This document shows, piece after piece, positions 1-7,593 of a DNA stretch of 12,396 bases (position 1 is its first letter; the number at the start of each line of letters is the position of its first letter). The stretch is from Cerioporus squamosus. Its lineage: Eukaryota; Basidiomycota; Agaricomycetes; Polyporales; Polyporaceae. The position numbers and the translations under genes were made by a program. Where the stretch lies: the NCBI GenBank assembly GCA_022592435.1, contig JABYQS010000836.1, positions 1-12,396 on the forward strand. Reading direction: 5' to 3'. The notes under the pieces were generated by a model. It did not search any database. It worked only from the letters and a program-made list of their open reading frames with translations, and had not been told where the DNA came from.

Positions 1-907
1 TTGGCCAGCTCTAGAAATATGCTCATGCTCTTGACCGTCTCGGGCATGCTATACGTCTGGTACGTCCTCACGGGTCGGTTGACTACAACATGAACTAACA
101 CGAGTGCGTAGGGATGTGAAGAAGCAAGCCGCCAAGTTCCCTCCGACGTCTGTCGCGGCGATCCTCGGCTCCTCCCCAACCTCACCATCATCTCCGCCTC
201 CGTCCGACCCAACGGCGCCCCCGTCCTCCAGCTCTCCGACGGACTCGCACACTCATACGACTCCGCCCTCTGCGTCTGGACGAAGCTCAGCGAGCCATGG
301 TGGCCGAAGGCTCCGACGCATGGCAGGGCCGGCAGCGGTCCAACAGCCAGCTGACACGCGGGGCGCAGCCGCTGCCGTCCTCGAGGGCGCGATCAGCGAG
401 CGGATGGCGGTCGACGACGGGCGCGCGGAGAAGGTGCGGCCGACGTGGTGGAGCGCGGCGCTGACGCTGGGGCATCTGGAGAGCAAGCTGCATGCGACGC
501 GGGCGCTGGAGAGCCCGCAGGAGTACAAGCAGGCGCTGCTGCTGTACGCGAAGCGGATCGCGGACGAGGGCTTCCGGGGGAAGGCGGAGGAGCTCGTGAA
601 GGAGCTGTTTGGCCCGGTGTATTGGTGCGTGGATCGTCGTGAATGTGTTGGGGCGCGAGAGGGCGAGAGGCTGATGAGTGCGCGGCATGGTAGGCGGGCC
701 GGGGAGAGACGACGCGTGGTCTCCGACGGTGCTGGGGATGTCGAAGCGGGACTTGCTGAAGGAGGTTCTGAACATCTTTGGTGCGTCGTCTCTGAACTTC
801 TCTGTGCTGTGAATGCTGACGTGAGGGTCGCAGTGCGTAGCAAGACGTTGGCAAAAATGGGACAAGATTGGCAAGATACTCTGAAGAAGTCGCAGAACGA
901 TGACTGA
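1..907 (+). CDS. hir1: Histone chaperone Hir1/HIRA, C-terminal part (5' end outside window), frame-disrupted
   Basis: HIRA/Hir1 is a WD40 scaffold of the nuclear HIR complex that deposits H3-H4 independently of replication and represses histone genes; only its C-terminal Hira domain is here. Exons read as 1-59, 112-624, 694-780 and 834-907 (TGA 905-907); introns 60-111 (52 nt) and 781-833 (53 nt) are clear. Recognisable stretches are MLYVWDVKKQAAKFPP, SASVRPNGAPVLQLSDG, SDAWQGRQRSNSQ, HLESKLHATRALESPQEYKQ and the tail DWQDTLKKSQNDD. The conserved reading uses frame 2 to about 176, frame 1 to about 311, frame 3 to about 361, then frame 2 again: three apparent 1-nt losses that cancel, so frame 2 itself stays open. 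The middle intron is uncertain: donor 625 gives the expected W-R-P-G-R-D only if one extra G lies near 695-704, whereas donor 639 keeps the frame but adds residues. The family is clear; whether the copy is intact is not. Confidence 0.85.
60..111 (+). other. hir1 spliceosomal intron
   Basis: GTACGT donor at 60, branch-like CTAAC at about 94-98 and TAG acceptor ending at 111. Removing these 52 nt joins V-TG to G-GAT-GTG, giving the Hir1-type V-W-D-V-K-K stretch. Confidence 0.85.
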
Positions 908-1453
908 TTGTTTCTGTAGTTCGAGTGTGGCCTTCTGTTGGACACTGTCTGCATATGTGTATTTCCAGGGTGCTTGTTTGCGCGTAATATTATCTGCTTT
1001 CTTCTGCTTCTCAACATCGCCTGACGTACCTCGTATGCGTGTCGACTCCTTGTGATACAGTATGGTCTGCATCTCCAGCCACCCAGCCCATCATGCTGAA
1101 CGAGACGGTGAAAGTGCTATAGCTCATTGCGTTCGAAAATGTTGCGGATGGATGCAAATGCCAATTGAAATCTACAAAGTGAACCATACAACGTACGCGC
1201 AACCGACGATACTCGCGAAGAGTACAGGAGAGGAAAAAATACTGCTGTGATCCACAGCGCAAGAGTAGTCTGAATCGAGTTTCGCCAGGCACGAAGCCAA
1301 CATAGCGAGCCGCGAATTGCGCTCAAGGACGCCTGCCTGCCTCTGTGCCCGTCGCCCTCGTCCATCCCCTCCAATCCACGGACGTGGCCACTGCACGGGG
1401 CGGACCGCTCGCACATGCAGTGTGTATAGTGTGTAAGGAGCCACGAAGGCCCT
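908..1453. other. Intergenic stretch downstream of hir1
   Basis: This is the presumed hir1 3' UTR followed by sequence with no convincing exon on either strand. Short open frames on both strands lack motifs and agreeing splice signals. The minus strand around 1190-1300 has a weakly hydrophobic reading that could be a downstream exon of the small gene at 1454-1651, but I could not find a consistent splice join. The region is AT-richer than the flanking exons. Confidence 0.5.
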
Positions 1454-1651
1454 TCACCCGAGGATGCGATAAACGGCGAGCAGCAGCAAGAGAGAACAGA
1501 GCAGTGGCCCCGTCCCAGCGACGCTTCCAAACCAGTGAGGCATCCCAAACTCCCTCGGTACGGACCTCTGGAGCAGCTGCCAGTACACATCATCGGGAGG
1601 ATCTGCGGGAGGACACCGCGTGGTGTGTTGTCTGGTGCGTCGGGTAGCCAT
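1454..1651 (-). CDS. Possible small single-helix membrane protein (65 aa)
   Basis: Unrecognised. The ATG at 1651 opens 65 codons to TGA at 1454-1456. The first half is hydrophilic with Arg- and Pro-rich stretches, then comes PREFGMPHWFGSVAGTG and a hydrophobic run rich in Leu (LLCSLLLLLAVYRIL) near residues 45-64, which could span a membrane as a C-terminal anchor. A GTGAAG donor-like sequence overlaps the end (after CGCATCCTCG), so the ORF may be exon 1 of a longer gene running toward about 1100. It would be divergent from the gene at 1978, sharing a 326-bp promoter with an 11-bp inverted repeat. The composition looks coding-like, but no homologue comes to mind, and a chance ORF remains quite possible. 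Confidence 0.3.
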   Translation of the reverse strand: MATRRTRQHTTRCPPADPPDDVYWQLLQRSVPREFGMPHWFGSVAGTGPLLCSLLLLLAVYRILG

Positions 1652-1774
1652 CACTGGCACGACCCATCTGGAGTCGAGCAAGTGGGACTGGAATGCTCAG
1701 ACCTTAGCCCGCTCACGAGGAGAGATGCGCGAGGCATCTTGCACGGAGTGAGCATCGCGGCCTTTGCGGTGTGG

Positions 1775-1804
1775 CTGGCCTGCAGATCAGGACCTGCAGG
1801 CCAG
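1775..1804. repeat. Perfect 11-bp inverted repeat (CTGGCCTGCAG / CTGCAGGCCAG)
   Basis: The arms at 1775-1785 and 1794-1804 are exact reverse complements around an 8-nt spacer. They lie 174-203 bp upstream of the ATG at 1978 and 124-153 bp upstream of the minus-strand ATG at 1651, a typical place for a dimeric transcription-factor site; a DNA or RNA hairpin is the alternative. Confidence 0.6.
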
Positions 1805-1834
1805 TGGAGGGCAGAAGAGACTGAGGACGTGGCA

Positions 1835-1842
1835 TTTTATAT
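1835..1842 (+). promoter_or_regulatory. TATA-like element (TTTTATAT)
   Basis: This is the only clear TATA-like string in the 326 bp between the two divergent starts. It is 136 bp upstream of the ATG at 1978, which would allow a 5' UTR of roughly 100 nt. The assignment rests on position and composition only. Confidence 0.35.
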
Positions 1843-1970
1843 CCAGGCGCCTACTTCCAAGCGTGGTTGCCTGTTCTGGACAATGGTGCGGTGCGTGCAA
1901 GCGCGCGTTGCTTGCCTCCTGCTCCCGCTCGCTGCAGCCTGCTTCGCTCTCCTCGCTCTCTCATCGTGTC

Positions 1971-1976
1971 ATGTAG
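1971..1976 (+). promoter_or_regulatory. Start-stop upstream ORF (ATG TAG)
   Basis: ATGTAG at 1971-1976 ends one nucleotide before the main ATG at 1978. If the transcript includes it, scanning ribosomes would meet a minimal AUG-stop uORF immediately before the real start, which could lower translation. Its use depends on the transcription start site, which is unknown. Confidence 0.5.
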
Positions 1977-1977
1977 C

Positions 1978-2567
1978 ATGAAGCTGGAGGTCATAACCTA
2001 CTTCTGGTACGTGAGATGCCTCCATACTATGGACGTCTACGTCTGACGTCCTGGAACATAGGTTCTTACTGTTCGCGCACCTCGCACTGGGCCAATTCAC
2101 CAACAACCCTACTAATGCAAGTAATGGAACGGACTTGGTTTGTGTACCTTTTGGGACCTGCGAGCCTTGTCCAGATGATGCTGTACGTGAGATAGTATCC
2201 CTCCTCGACGCCGGCTTCCGACTAACCTCCGTCGCAGCTGCACGAACCCTTCTGTCAGCCGTTTGGCAACCGACGCCTCATGCACTGCGTCCCCGCATCC
2301 TCCACAAAGTCACCCTCCATTCCGCACAATCACTCTCCCACAGAGTCGCCCCAGGGCGAGATACCTGCCTGGGAGTCGTGCGGACGCATAGTGGAGAAGG
2401 AGCGCGCCGACTTCTACGAGTTCTTCGCCTGCAACCTTTTCATAGCCATCCTCGCTATCGCCGTCCTGTTCGCGCGGTCGAAACGGTTGCAGGCCATCCA
2501 GGCGCGACAACTGGCTGCTCGGATAGGACTGGTCAGGAGCGTCCCGGCTGGTTGGTCGAGTGCATGA
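1978..2567 (+). CDS. Cys-rich type I membrane protein, 159 aa, unrecognised
   Basis: Three exons, 1978-2006, 2062-2182 and 2238-2567 (TGA 2565-2567), with two 55-nt introns that both begin GTACGTGAGAT. Splicing yields a signal peptide (MKLEVITYFWFLLFAHLALG), a short Asn/Thr-rich segment with N-glycosylation sequons, then a compact Cys motif, CVPFGTCEPCPDDA continuing into LHEPFCQPFGNRRLMHC. A Ser/Pro/His linker follows, then AWESCGRIVEKERADFYEFF, one membrane helix (CNLFIAILAIAVLFA, about residues 121-136) and a basic, Gln/Arg-rich tail with QARQLAARIG. The expected topology is Cys-rich head outside or in the lumen and basic tail in the cytosol. The motif density and clean splicing argue for a real conserved gene. 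The alternating Cys pattern suggests disulfides or metal binding, but I cannot name the family or infer a function. Confidence 0.82.
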
Positions 2568-3078
2568 GAGGGAGGGGTCATGGATCTATATACGTATACC
2601 ACTGGTGAGTGTCCTGCCTCGTCATGTCCTTTCGCCACTCGTGCCAACATCGCCCTAGCATTGTACTCATAGTCGCATTAGAGACCTACTTCACAGCATC
2701 GCAATTGCTATCTCGCTATCCCGCACCTGCAAATCGTGCCGTGTCAGCTTTCGAGGGGCAGACTTTACACCGTTCGTTCGGACCATGTGTCGGCTTCGAG
2801 ACGTACGTTCCATCGGTGCGAATCCTGAAGCTGTCCCGCAGGCTCTGGAGGCCATTCATCCGTCGTTCCATGAGACCGTTTCAACACATCCGACGCAGCG
2901 CCCCGCTCTCGTGACAGAGCCATCCACGTCATATGTCGAGCAGGATGGCACTCCGGGACAAGTCTTCTCACGACGGTCTTGGTCCCACTTGGCTTGACAG
3001 CCTCCGTCAATGAGCAGACCTCAGCCTTCACGTCGGTCCCAATACCGACCCTTGCGCCGGCTCCACGCTGGGGGAGCG
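2568..3078. other. Intergenic region, no gene seen
   Basis: This is the 3' flank of the Cys-rich membrane-protein gene and the promoter of the double-psi gene. Open frames exist on both strands, including a 192-codon one on the minus strand at 2765-3343, but that one overlaps exon 1 of the gene at 3129, has no domain, and has no splice support. No repeat or RNA gene was noticed. Confidence 0.5.
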
Positions 3079-3087
3079 CATATATGC
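3079..3087 (+). promoter_or_regulatory. TATA-like element (CATATATGC context)
   Basis: CATATATG lies about 42-50 bp upstream of the ATG at 3129. With fungal TATA-to-start spacing this implies a very short 5' leader. The evidence is position and sequence only. Confidence 0.45.
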
Positions 3088-3128
3088 GGCCGGACGATCC
3101 AGGGCATCCCTTATTCGACCCATCTGCT

Positions 3129-4192
3129 ATGGCGCGTCTTCTTGCTGTTGTTCTGGTGTTGGAAAATGCAAGCTCTGTGCTTGCAGTCGCTGGGGTGACC
3201 ACGTTCAACGACGTACGTACGCAACCCACTCCCGAGACGCGTCCGAACCACTCAGTGCTTTTGGCATGTACACAATGCAGTTCGGCACCCAGACAAACGT
3301 CGCCTGCGCAGGTCAGCACAATCTCCCTCCTTCTTACACTCATCTCACCTCGTTACATGTACTCGTACACCAGGCTTTGGCCCGACGAACAGCCAGGGCA
3401 ACAACATCTTCGCAGCGGCGATGAGCGACCTCTCCCCGCTCTGGAAGGGCGCGCGCTGCGAGGGCACGATGGACGCGAGCAAGTGCGATGGGCACGGCTC
3501 CTGTGTGAACTGCGTCGGACGTGAGAACACTAGTCCCTGCCTACATACCTGAGTGGCACTAATTACTCCTGCTTACGCTCGTAGCCGCGTGTCCAGACGA
3601 GGAGCTCTGTGGAACTGTGAGTTTGAACTTCCATTTGAGAATCGGCCTCCAAGTTGTGCCAGTGCAGGCGCGTGCGAGTACATAGTACTGATCACCCCGG
3701 TCGATTGATGGGCAGTGCTTCAACGTGAGATGCACCGGCTCTCTCGACGGCGAAGTCACCGGCGCGTGCACGGGGAACACCATCAAGGTCAAGATCGTCG
3801 ATGCGTGCGCACTTCCAATCCCTCCTCATGTCCGAGAAGTGCATGCTTACGGAATGTTGTGCGCTGCAGCTGTCCTGCCACCCACCCCGCGAATTTCTGC
3901 AAGATCCCCGAGTTTGGCGGGGTACGTCTGCGTTCATGTTGAGGCTTGCGGACCAGGTATGCTGACAGGTGACCGGGTGCTGCCGCAGACGATACGTCCG
4001 CAGGAGGCGTGCGAGGCTGTGGGTGTCAATGCGCTGGATATTGCGACCACGGCTAGGAGCCGTTTGTCGACTTTCGTGAGTGCTCCCTTCTCTTCTCTTC
4101 TCTTCTTGTGCGGTGGGACTGTGTTGATGTGGAATGTGGAATGTTTACAGCAAGGAAACTTGGACATCGACATTGAGCCCACCACCTGCTAA
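3129..4192 (+). CDS. Secreted double-psi beta-barrel (expansin/barwin-like) protein, 187 aa
   Basis: Eight exons: 3129-3212, 3281-3311, 3374-3520, 3585-3616, 3716-3804, 3870-3921, 3989-4075 and 4151-4192 (TAA 4190-4192); all junctions are GT-AG. The product starts with a signal peptide (MARLLAVVLVLENASSVLA), then TTFNDFGTQTNVACAGFG, NNIFAAAMSDLSPLWKGARC, PACPDEELCGTCFNVRCTG, NTIKVKIVDACPATHP and NALDIATTARSRL. The order Ala/Leu-rich 'AAMSDLSPLW', then a Cys, then K-V-K-I-V-D-x-C-P, then L-D-I-A is the double-psi beta-barrel pattern of expansins, loosenins and barwin-like proteins; D127 sits at the conserved Asp. Fourteen Cys remain after signal removal, enough for seven disulfides, with an unusual insert between residues 67 and 99. 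The likely role is extracellular, non-hydrolytic action on plant or fungal wall polysaccharide; an inhibitor-like role is possible. The C-terminal carbohydrate-binding domain of plant expansins is absent. Confidence 0.83.
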
Positions 4193-4460
4193 GGGGATAC
4201 CCTCGGCAGATAAAGAAGGGACTCGGGATGTTCACTTATGCGGACTTCGAGTTAAATATACGAAGCGCATGGCTTCACTGTTCAGTGTTATGGCGCTCGA
4301 TCGTTTGGGATGTCTGATGCGTACGGAAGAGTGCGTGAATTCGTCAAGGCTCGTAGCTGTTACATGACCCGTGTCTACGCGACCACCGGTCTTTTTACCA
4401 TAAAGATACTCGAGAATACAACCAAAGCGAAACCGCCGTCGTCGTTCGTCACCCAACCGC

Positions 4461-6801
4461 TCACGACCGCGCCTTGATCAGCCCAAAGAACCTGCCGCGC
4501 CGCTCCTTGGCCTCCTGGTGCTCCCTCGCCTCGTGCTCCATCTCCTCCTCCGTGATGTGCCCGCCCAGCGCATACCACGTCACCGACGACATCCCGATCA
4601 CCGCCGTGAGCACGCAGCCGAACATCGCCCCGATGCCCTTGCCGTGCCAGCCGTTGTTCTGTGGGAACGGCCCCGTCGCGAGCCCGGTGAGGTCGGTCGT
4701 GGAGGCGTGCCCCGCGGCGTTGCCCGAGGTGGGCAGCCCGAGCGCCTGGCACTGGTCGTACATGAACTCGGGGATGGCGTTGCGCTGCTGGGCGATGAGC
4801 GGCGCTTCGACGAAGGTGACGGCGAGGCCGACTTCGAGGTGCCATTCGATGTGGCCTGTGTGGAGCAAGAGTCAGCGTCGGCGTTTGAGGGGAGGGGGAG
4901 GGAGGGGAGGGGGCAGAGGAGCAGAGGAGCAGAGAAGAAACGTACAGTGGAAGAACCAGACTCCGGGGTTGTCGGCGACGACGCGGAGGGTGACCGAGTT
5001 CATGGAGGGGACCTGCACGGTGTCCCGGCGCATGGGGTTCGGCTGGCTCTCGTTCAGCGGCGGGTTGAGCGTCGGGTCGTCGGAGGTGTAGTCTTGCGAA
5101 CGACCGACGAGCTGCATCTTATGACCGTGCAAGTGGCTGGCGAGCTGCGTTAGCGGCATAACCAACCGTTGGCTGCGGAGGAGGGGACGTACAAGGGGTG
5201 CTTGCCCGCGTCGCCGTTCTTGAGGACGATGTCGAACGTCGTGAGGTGGTCGAGGACGAAGGCGTTCTGGCCGTACGCGCCGGCGACGGTCGCGTTCTCG
5301 CCGAGCGACATCTCGGACATGATGGAGGGCACGAGCGGGGAGTTGTACGTGATCATGTTGAACATGGCGTGGTTCGTGCCGTCGTCCATCGTGTCGAAGA
5401 GCACCTCGAGCTCGATCGTGCGGTCCGCGGGCTCCAGGGGGATGACCTCCAGCGGCACCAGCGAGAGGTCGTCGACGTCGTGGTAGGCGTCGACGAAGCC
5501 GAGGTCGGTGAGGGAAGCGGAGGAGTCGTAAGTGATCGAGGAGGTGACGTCTGAGAAATGGTCAGCTACGGTCCAGGTGGTAAGTGCGGGGATAGGCGAT
5601 ACGTACTAGGATTGAGCGTGTCGGGCACGGTGTCGAACATATCGGTGTCCATGTTAGCATGGATGGCCCAGTTTGTAGAGGTGTCGTTGCGCGCGGTGAC
5701 GAGCACGGAGTACCGCTGCGCTACAGTGATGGAGATAAGGTCGATGGGGGACTCTGCAACATCCGTCTGCGGATAGGCGATCAGCGTCCGCTTGGAGACG
5801 AAGCTGTTCGAGAACGTACTCCGTCGACCTCGATGATGCGCATGTCATGACCATCGATCCAGAAGAAGAACGCCGCGAATGCGCTCGTGTTAACGATACG
5901 CAGGCGGTACGTCTTGCCAGGCTGGAAGGGCAGCGTCGCGTTCTCATTGAACCCGACCTTGCCGGTCACGGGGTCAGGGTTGGTCCCGGAGATAGGGCCA
6001 AGGTAGGAGGCGTTCTGCGCGAAGTAGACGAGGGCGGAGTCTGTACGCAGGTCAGCTGAGTCCGCGAAAGGGAATGCAGAAGAACAAACCTGGAACAGGC
6101 TCTGCGCCTCCAGGGTTGGCGATGCTGATGAATTCCTTGAGCAGGTCGGCGTGCTGATCGTGATACCAGTCACCGAGGACCACGGTGAACTCCTCGTCAT
6201 ACGAGTGCGCCTCCTTCTCTGGGTGGATCACGACCGGAGCGCGAAGACCGTCGACATATTGACCCTACCAAGCGGCGTGAGACAGTTGGGACAATATGAG
6301 ACTGCACAATGATGCGCACCGATGCATGTGCGTGAACCCAGTACGTTCCCCATTGCCCAGAGGAATTGATTGGAACGACGTAGTCGAAAGTCGAGCCCTT
6401 AGGAATACCACTGCTAGATGTCAGCGACGAGCATTGGGACCAGTGCACGACTTATCATACCATTGGGAGACGCCAAGGGCACCATCCATCCACGACGTGG
6501 AGTTGAAGTACATGCCGTGGTGGTGAAGGGACGAGGGCTCATCAATGGAGTTCGTCGCATGCACAATGAGCGTGTCATTTGTCGTAACGTCAATCGGCGG
6601 TGGTCTAAGAGGGAGTCAGCGCGGTGAAGGCAAATAAGCGATGCTAGAGACTTACGGCCAAGTGCCGTTGACCCCAATGACACGGCGAGGCTGGAGGCCG
6701 TCCGGGTTCGCGTTCTCGACATAGGTGATGTTCCACCATATCTCGTGAACCGCAGCGAAGGCGGGAGACGCAACGGAGAGAAGCGCGAGGGACCACTTCA
6801 T
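4461..6801 (-). CDS. fet3: Multicopper ferroxidase Fet3, 626 aa
   Basis: Fet3 oxidises Fe(II) to Fe(III) at the outer face of the plasma membrane and passes it to Ftr1. Nine exons on the minus strand: 6801-6656, 6604-6461, 6410-6320, 6264-6090, 6040-5820, 5766-5607, 5550-5193, 5136-4946 and 4855-4461; introns are 49-90 nt. The order is a signal peptide (about residues 1-17), then three cupredoxin domains. Copper ligands are visible: H76 and H78 in LHHHG, H123 and H125 in WVHAH, H433-L-H435-G-H437, and H495-C496-H497 with H501 in HCHIEWHL, with L at the axial type-1 position. A helix near 570-591 anchors the C-terminus, and a charged cytosolic tail follows. The tail anchor, NPGVWFFHC and [13 protein letters not shown] separate it from secreted laccases. 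The site corresponding to yeast E185 appears to be D159 (GDWYHD); D426 in GDAGKHPF is kept. It is head-to-head with ftr1. Length is normal for Fet3. Confidence 0.96.
4856..4945 (-). other. fet3 intron 8 with purine/pyrimidine tract
   Basis: At 90 nt this is the longest fet3 intron. Its coding strand is nearly pure pyrimidine between the GTACGT donor (4945) and the ACACAG acceptor (4856). On the plus strand it reads as five G-runs at 4889-4913 followed by an 8-bp tandem repeat, CAGAGGAG, starting at 4914. It splits the codon for C496, the type-1 copper cysteine. Confidence 0.85.
4889..4913 (+). repeat. G-quadruplex-forming motif inside fet3 intron 8
   Basis: Five G-runs (4, 5, 3, 4 and 5 G) are separated by single A bases. 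This fits the G3+N1-7 quadruplex pattern very well. It lies on the template strand for fet3, and the pre-mRNA carries the C-rich complement, which could also serve as a strong polypyrimidine tract. Confidence 0.75.
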
Positions 6802-6893
6802 GTCGGGCAAGGGTCGTTACGTGCCAAAGGCCCAGAGATATTGGCAGCACTCTCCGACAGAGAGATGCTGAGAGGCGGTGGGAGATACGGTAT

Positions 6894-6920
6894 GGGGGGG
6901 CGGGCGGGGGAAAGACCGGG
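6894..6920 (+). repeat. G-rich quadruplex candidate in the fet3 leader or promoter
   Basis: G-runs of 7, 3, 5 and 3 are separated by C, C and a 7-nt linker, fitting the G3+N1-7 pattern. The motif lies 93-119 bp upstream of the fet3 ATG, on its template strand. Confidence 0.55.
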
Positions 6921-6961
6921 CGAGGGCTGCTGCATTTTGAATGGAGGCAATATTGCGGCAT

Positions 6962-6966
6962 CCAAT
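6962..6966 (+). promoter_or_regulatory. CCAAT box
   Basis: A plain CCAAT pentamer 161 bp upstream of the fet3 start. Fungal iron genes can be controlled by the CCAAT-binding complex with HapX, but a lone pentamer is weak evidence; an ATTGG also occurs at 6840-6844, close to the fet3 ATG. Confidence 0.3.
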
Positions 6967-7067
6967 GCAGGTCAGACGAGAATGCTTCATCCGAAACGAT
7001 GGGATGCTGTCGGGAATCCGGTCAGCGTTTGGGGAGGGGTGTGTCGGGTCAACCTCGATCAGAAGTT

Positions 7068-7078
7068 TTATCAGATAA
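7068..7078. promoter_or_regulatory. Iron-GATA palindrome (TTATCAGATAA)
   Basis: Reads ATCAGATAA on plus and ATCTGATAA on minus, so both strands match the ATCWGATAA consensus described for fungal iron-regulatory GATA factors. It is 267 bp upstream of the fet3 ATG. Confidence 0.8.
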
Positions 7079-7102
7079 GCCCTGGATCGCCGCGCGCTCA
7101 TC

Positions 7103-7111
7103 TTATCAGAT
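7103..7111 (-). promoter_or_regulatory. Iron-GATA site (ATCTGATAA on minus strand)
   Basis: TTATCAGAT on plus reads as ATCTGATAA on the minus strand. It starts 35 bp after the start of the palindrome at 7068, a little over three helical turns, a spacing that would allow cooperative binding. Confidence 0.75.
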
Positions 7112-7460
7112 ACCTATTCCCGTATGGTCTGCCAGGTCTTCTCCGGAGGCCGTCCTCCCCATTGATGCACCACAAGGGTTCTCGGTCTTCTTTGCTGCAC
7201 GCTCGCGGTGAAGGCGCAATGCAGAGAGATTGCGCCGAATATCTGAATAGGAAAACATGTCAGTGCTCTGATGCAATGTGTACAGCGCCCGAGATTGAGT
7301 AGAGACTCGCAGCTTTTCCAGGGCGCTGCGCTCGAGACAGCTGTCAGGCCACCGACATCCCAACGGCCGGCAGAGTCAAAAATAGCTCTGGACGTCGATA
7401 TTCCCGCCACCATGCAGTCTGGAAGCACCGAACCACGCCATGCCTGTGTCTGATGACTCC

Positions 7461-7471
7461 TTATCTGATAA
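7461..7471. promoter_or_regulatory. Iron-GATA palindrome (TTATCTGATAA)
   Basis: Both strands match ATCWGATAA. It is about 270 bp upstream of the ftr1 ATG, almost the same distance as the 7068 palindrome from the fet3 ATG, so each gene has its own full palindrome. Confidence 0.8.
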
Positions 7472-7593
7472 GATTGCCCCGGCCGACCTCGTCCTCGGAC
7501 TCATCCCCAGCCACTCGTCCTCCCAGAGGGCCACGGGCAAAGACTGAGGCGGTCCTCCGTGCCTGTCAAATTGCATGGGCCCACTCCGCGATC

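Noticed and set aside
253..1072. Long minus-strand ORFs opposite hir1
   Set aside because: They lie antisense to sequence with clear Hir1 homology and are Arg/Pro/Ser-rich shadows of GC-rich codons.
1535..1981. 148-codon plus ORF ending in a hydrophobic stretch
   Set aside because: It covers the promoter, the inverted repeat and the start-stop uORF of the gene at 1978, with no domain; the hydrophobic end comes from a CTC/GCT-rich promoter.
2765..3343. 192-codon minus ORF
   Set aside because: It is antisense to exon 1 of the double-psi gene, with no motif or coding-like composition.
4375..4845. 156-codon minus ORF overlapping fet3 exon 9
   Set aside because: It is the wrong frame of the exon encoding the Fet3 membrane anchor; His/Arg/Ala-rich shadow.
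4518..5153. 211-codon plus ORF opposite fet3
   Set aside because: Antisense shadow across exons and an intron of fet3, rich in Arg, Val and Gly.
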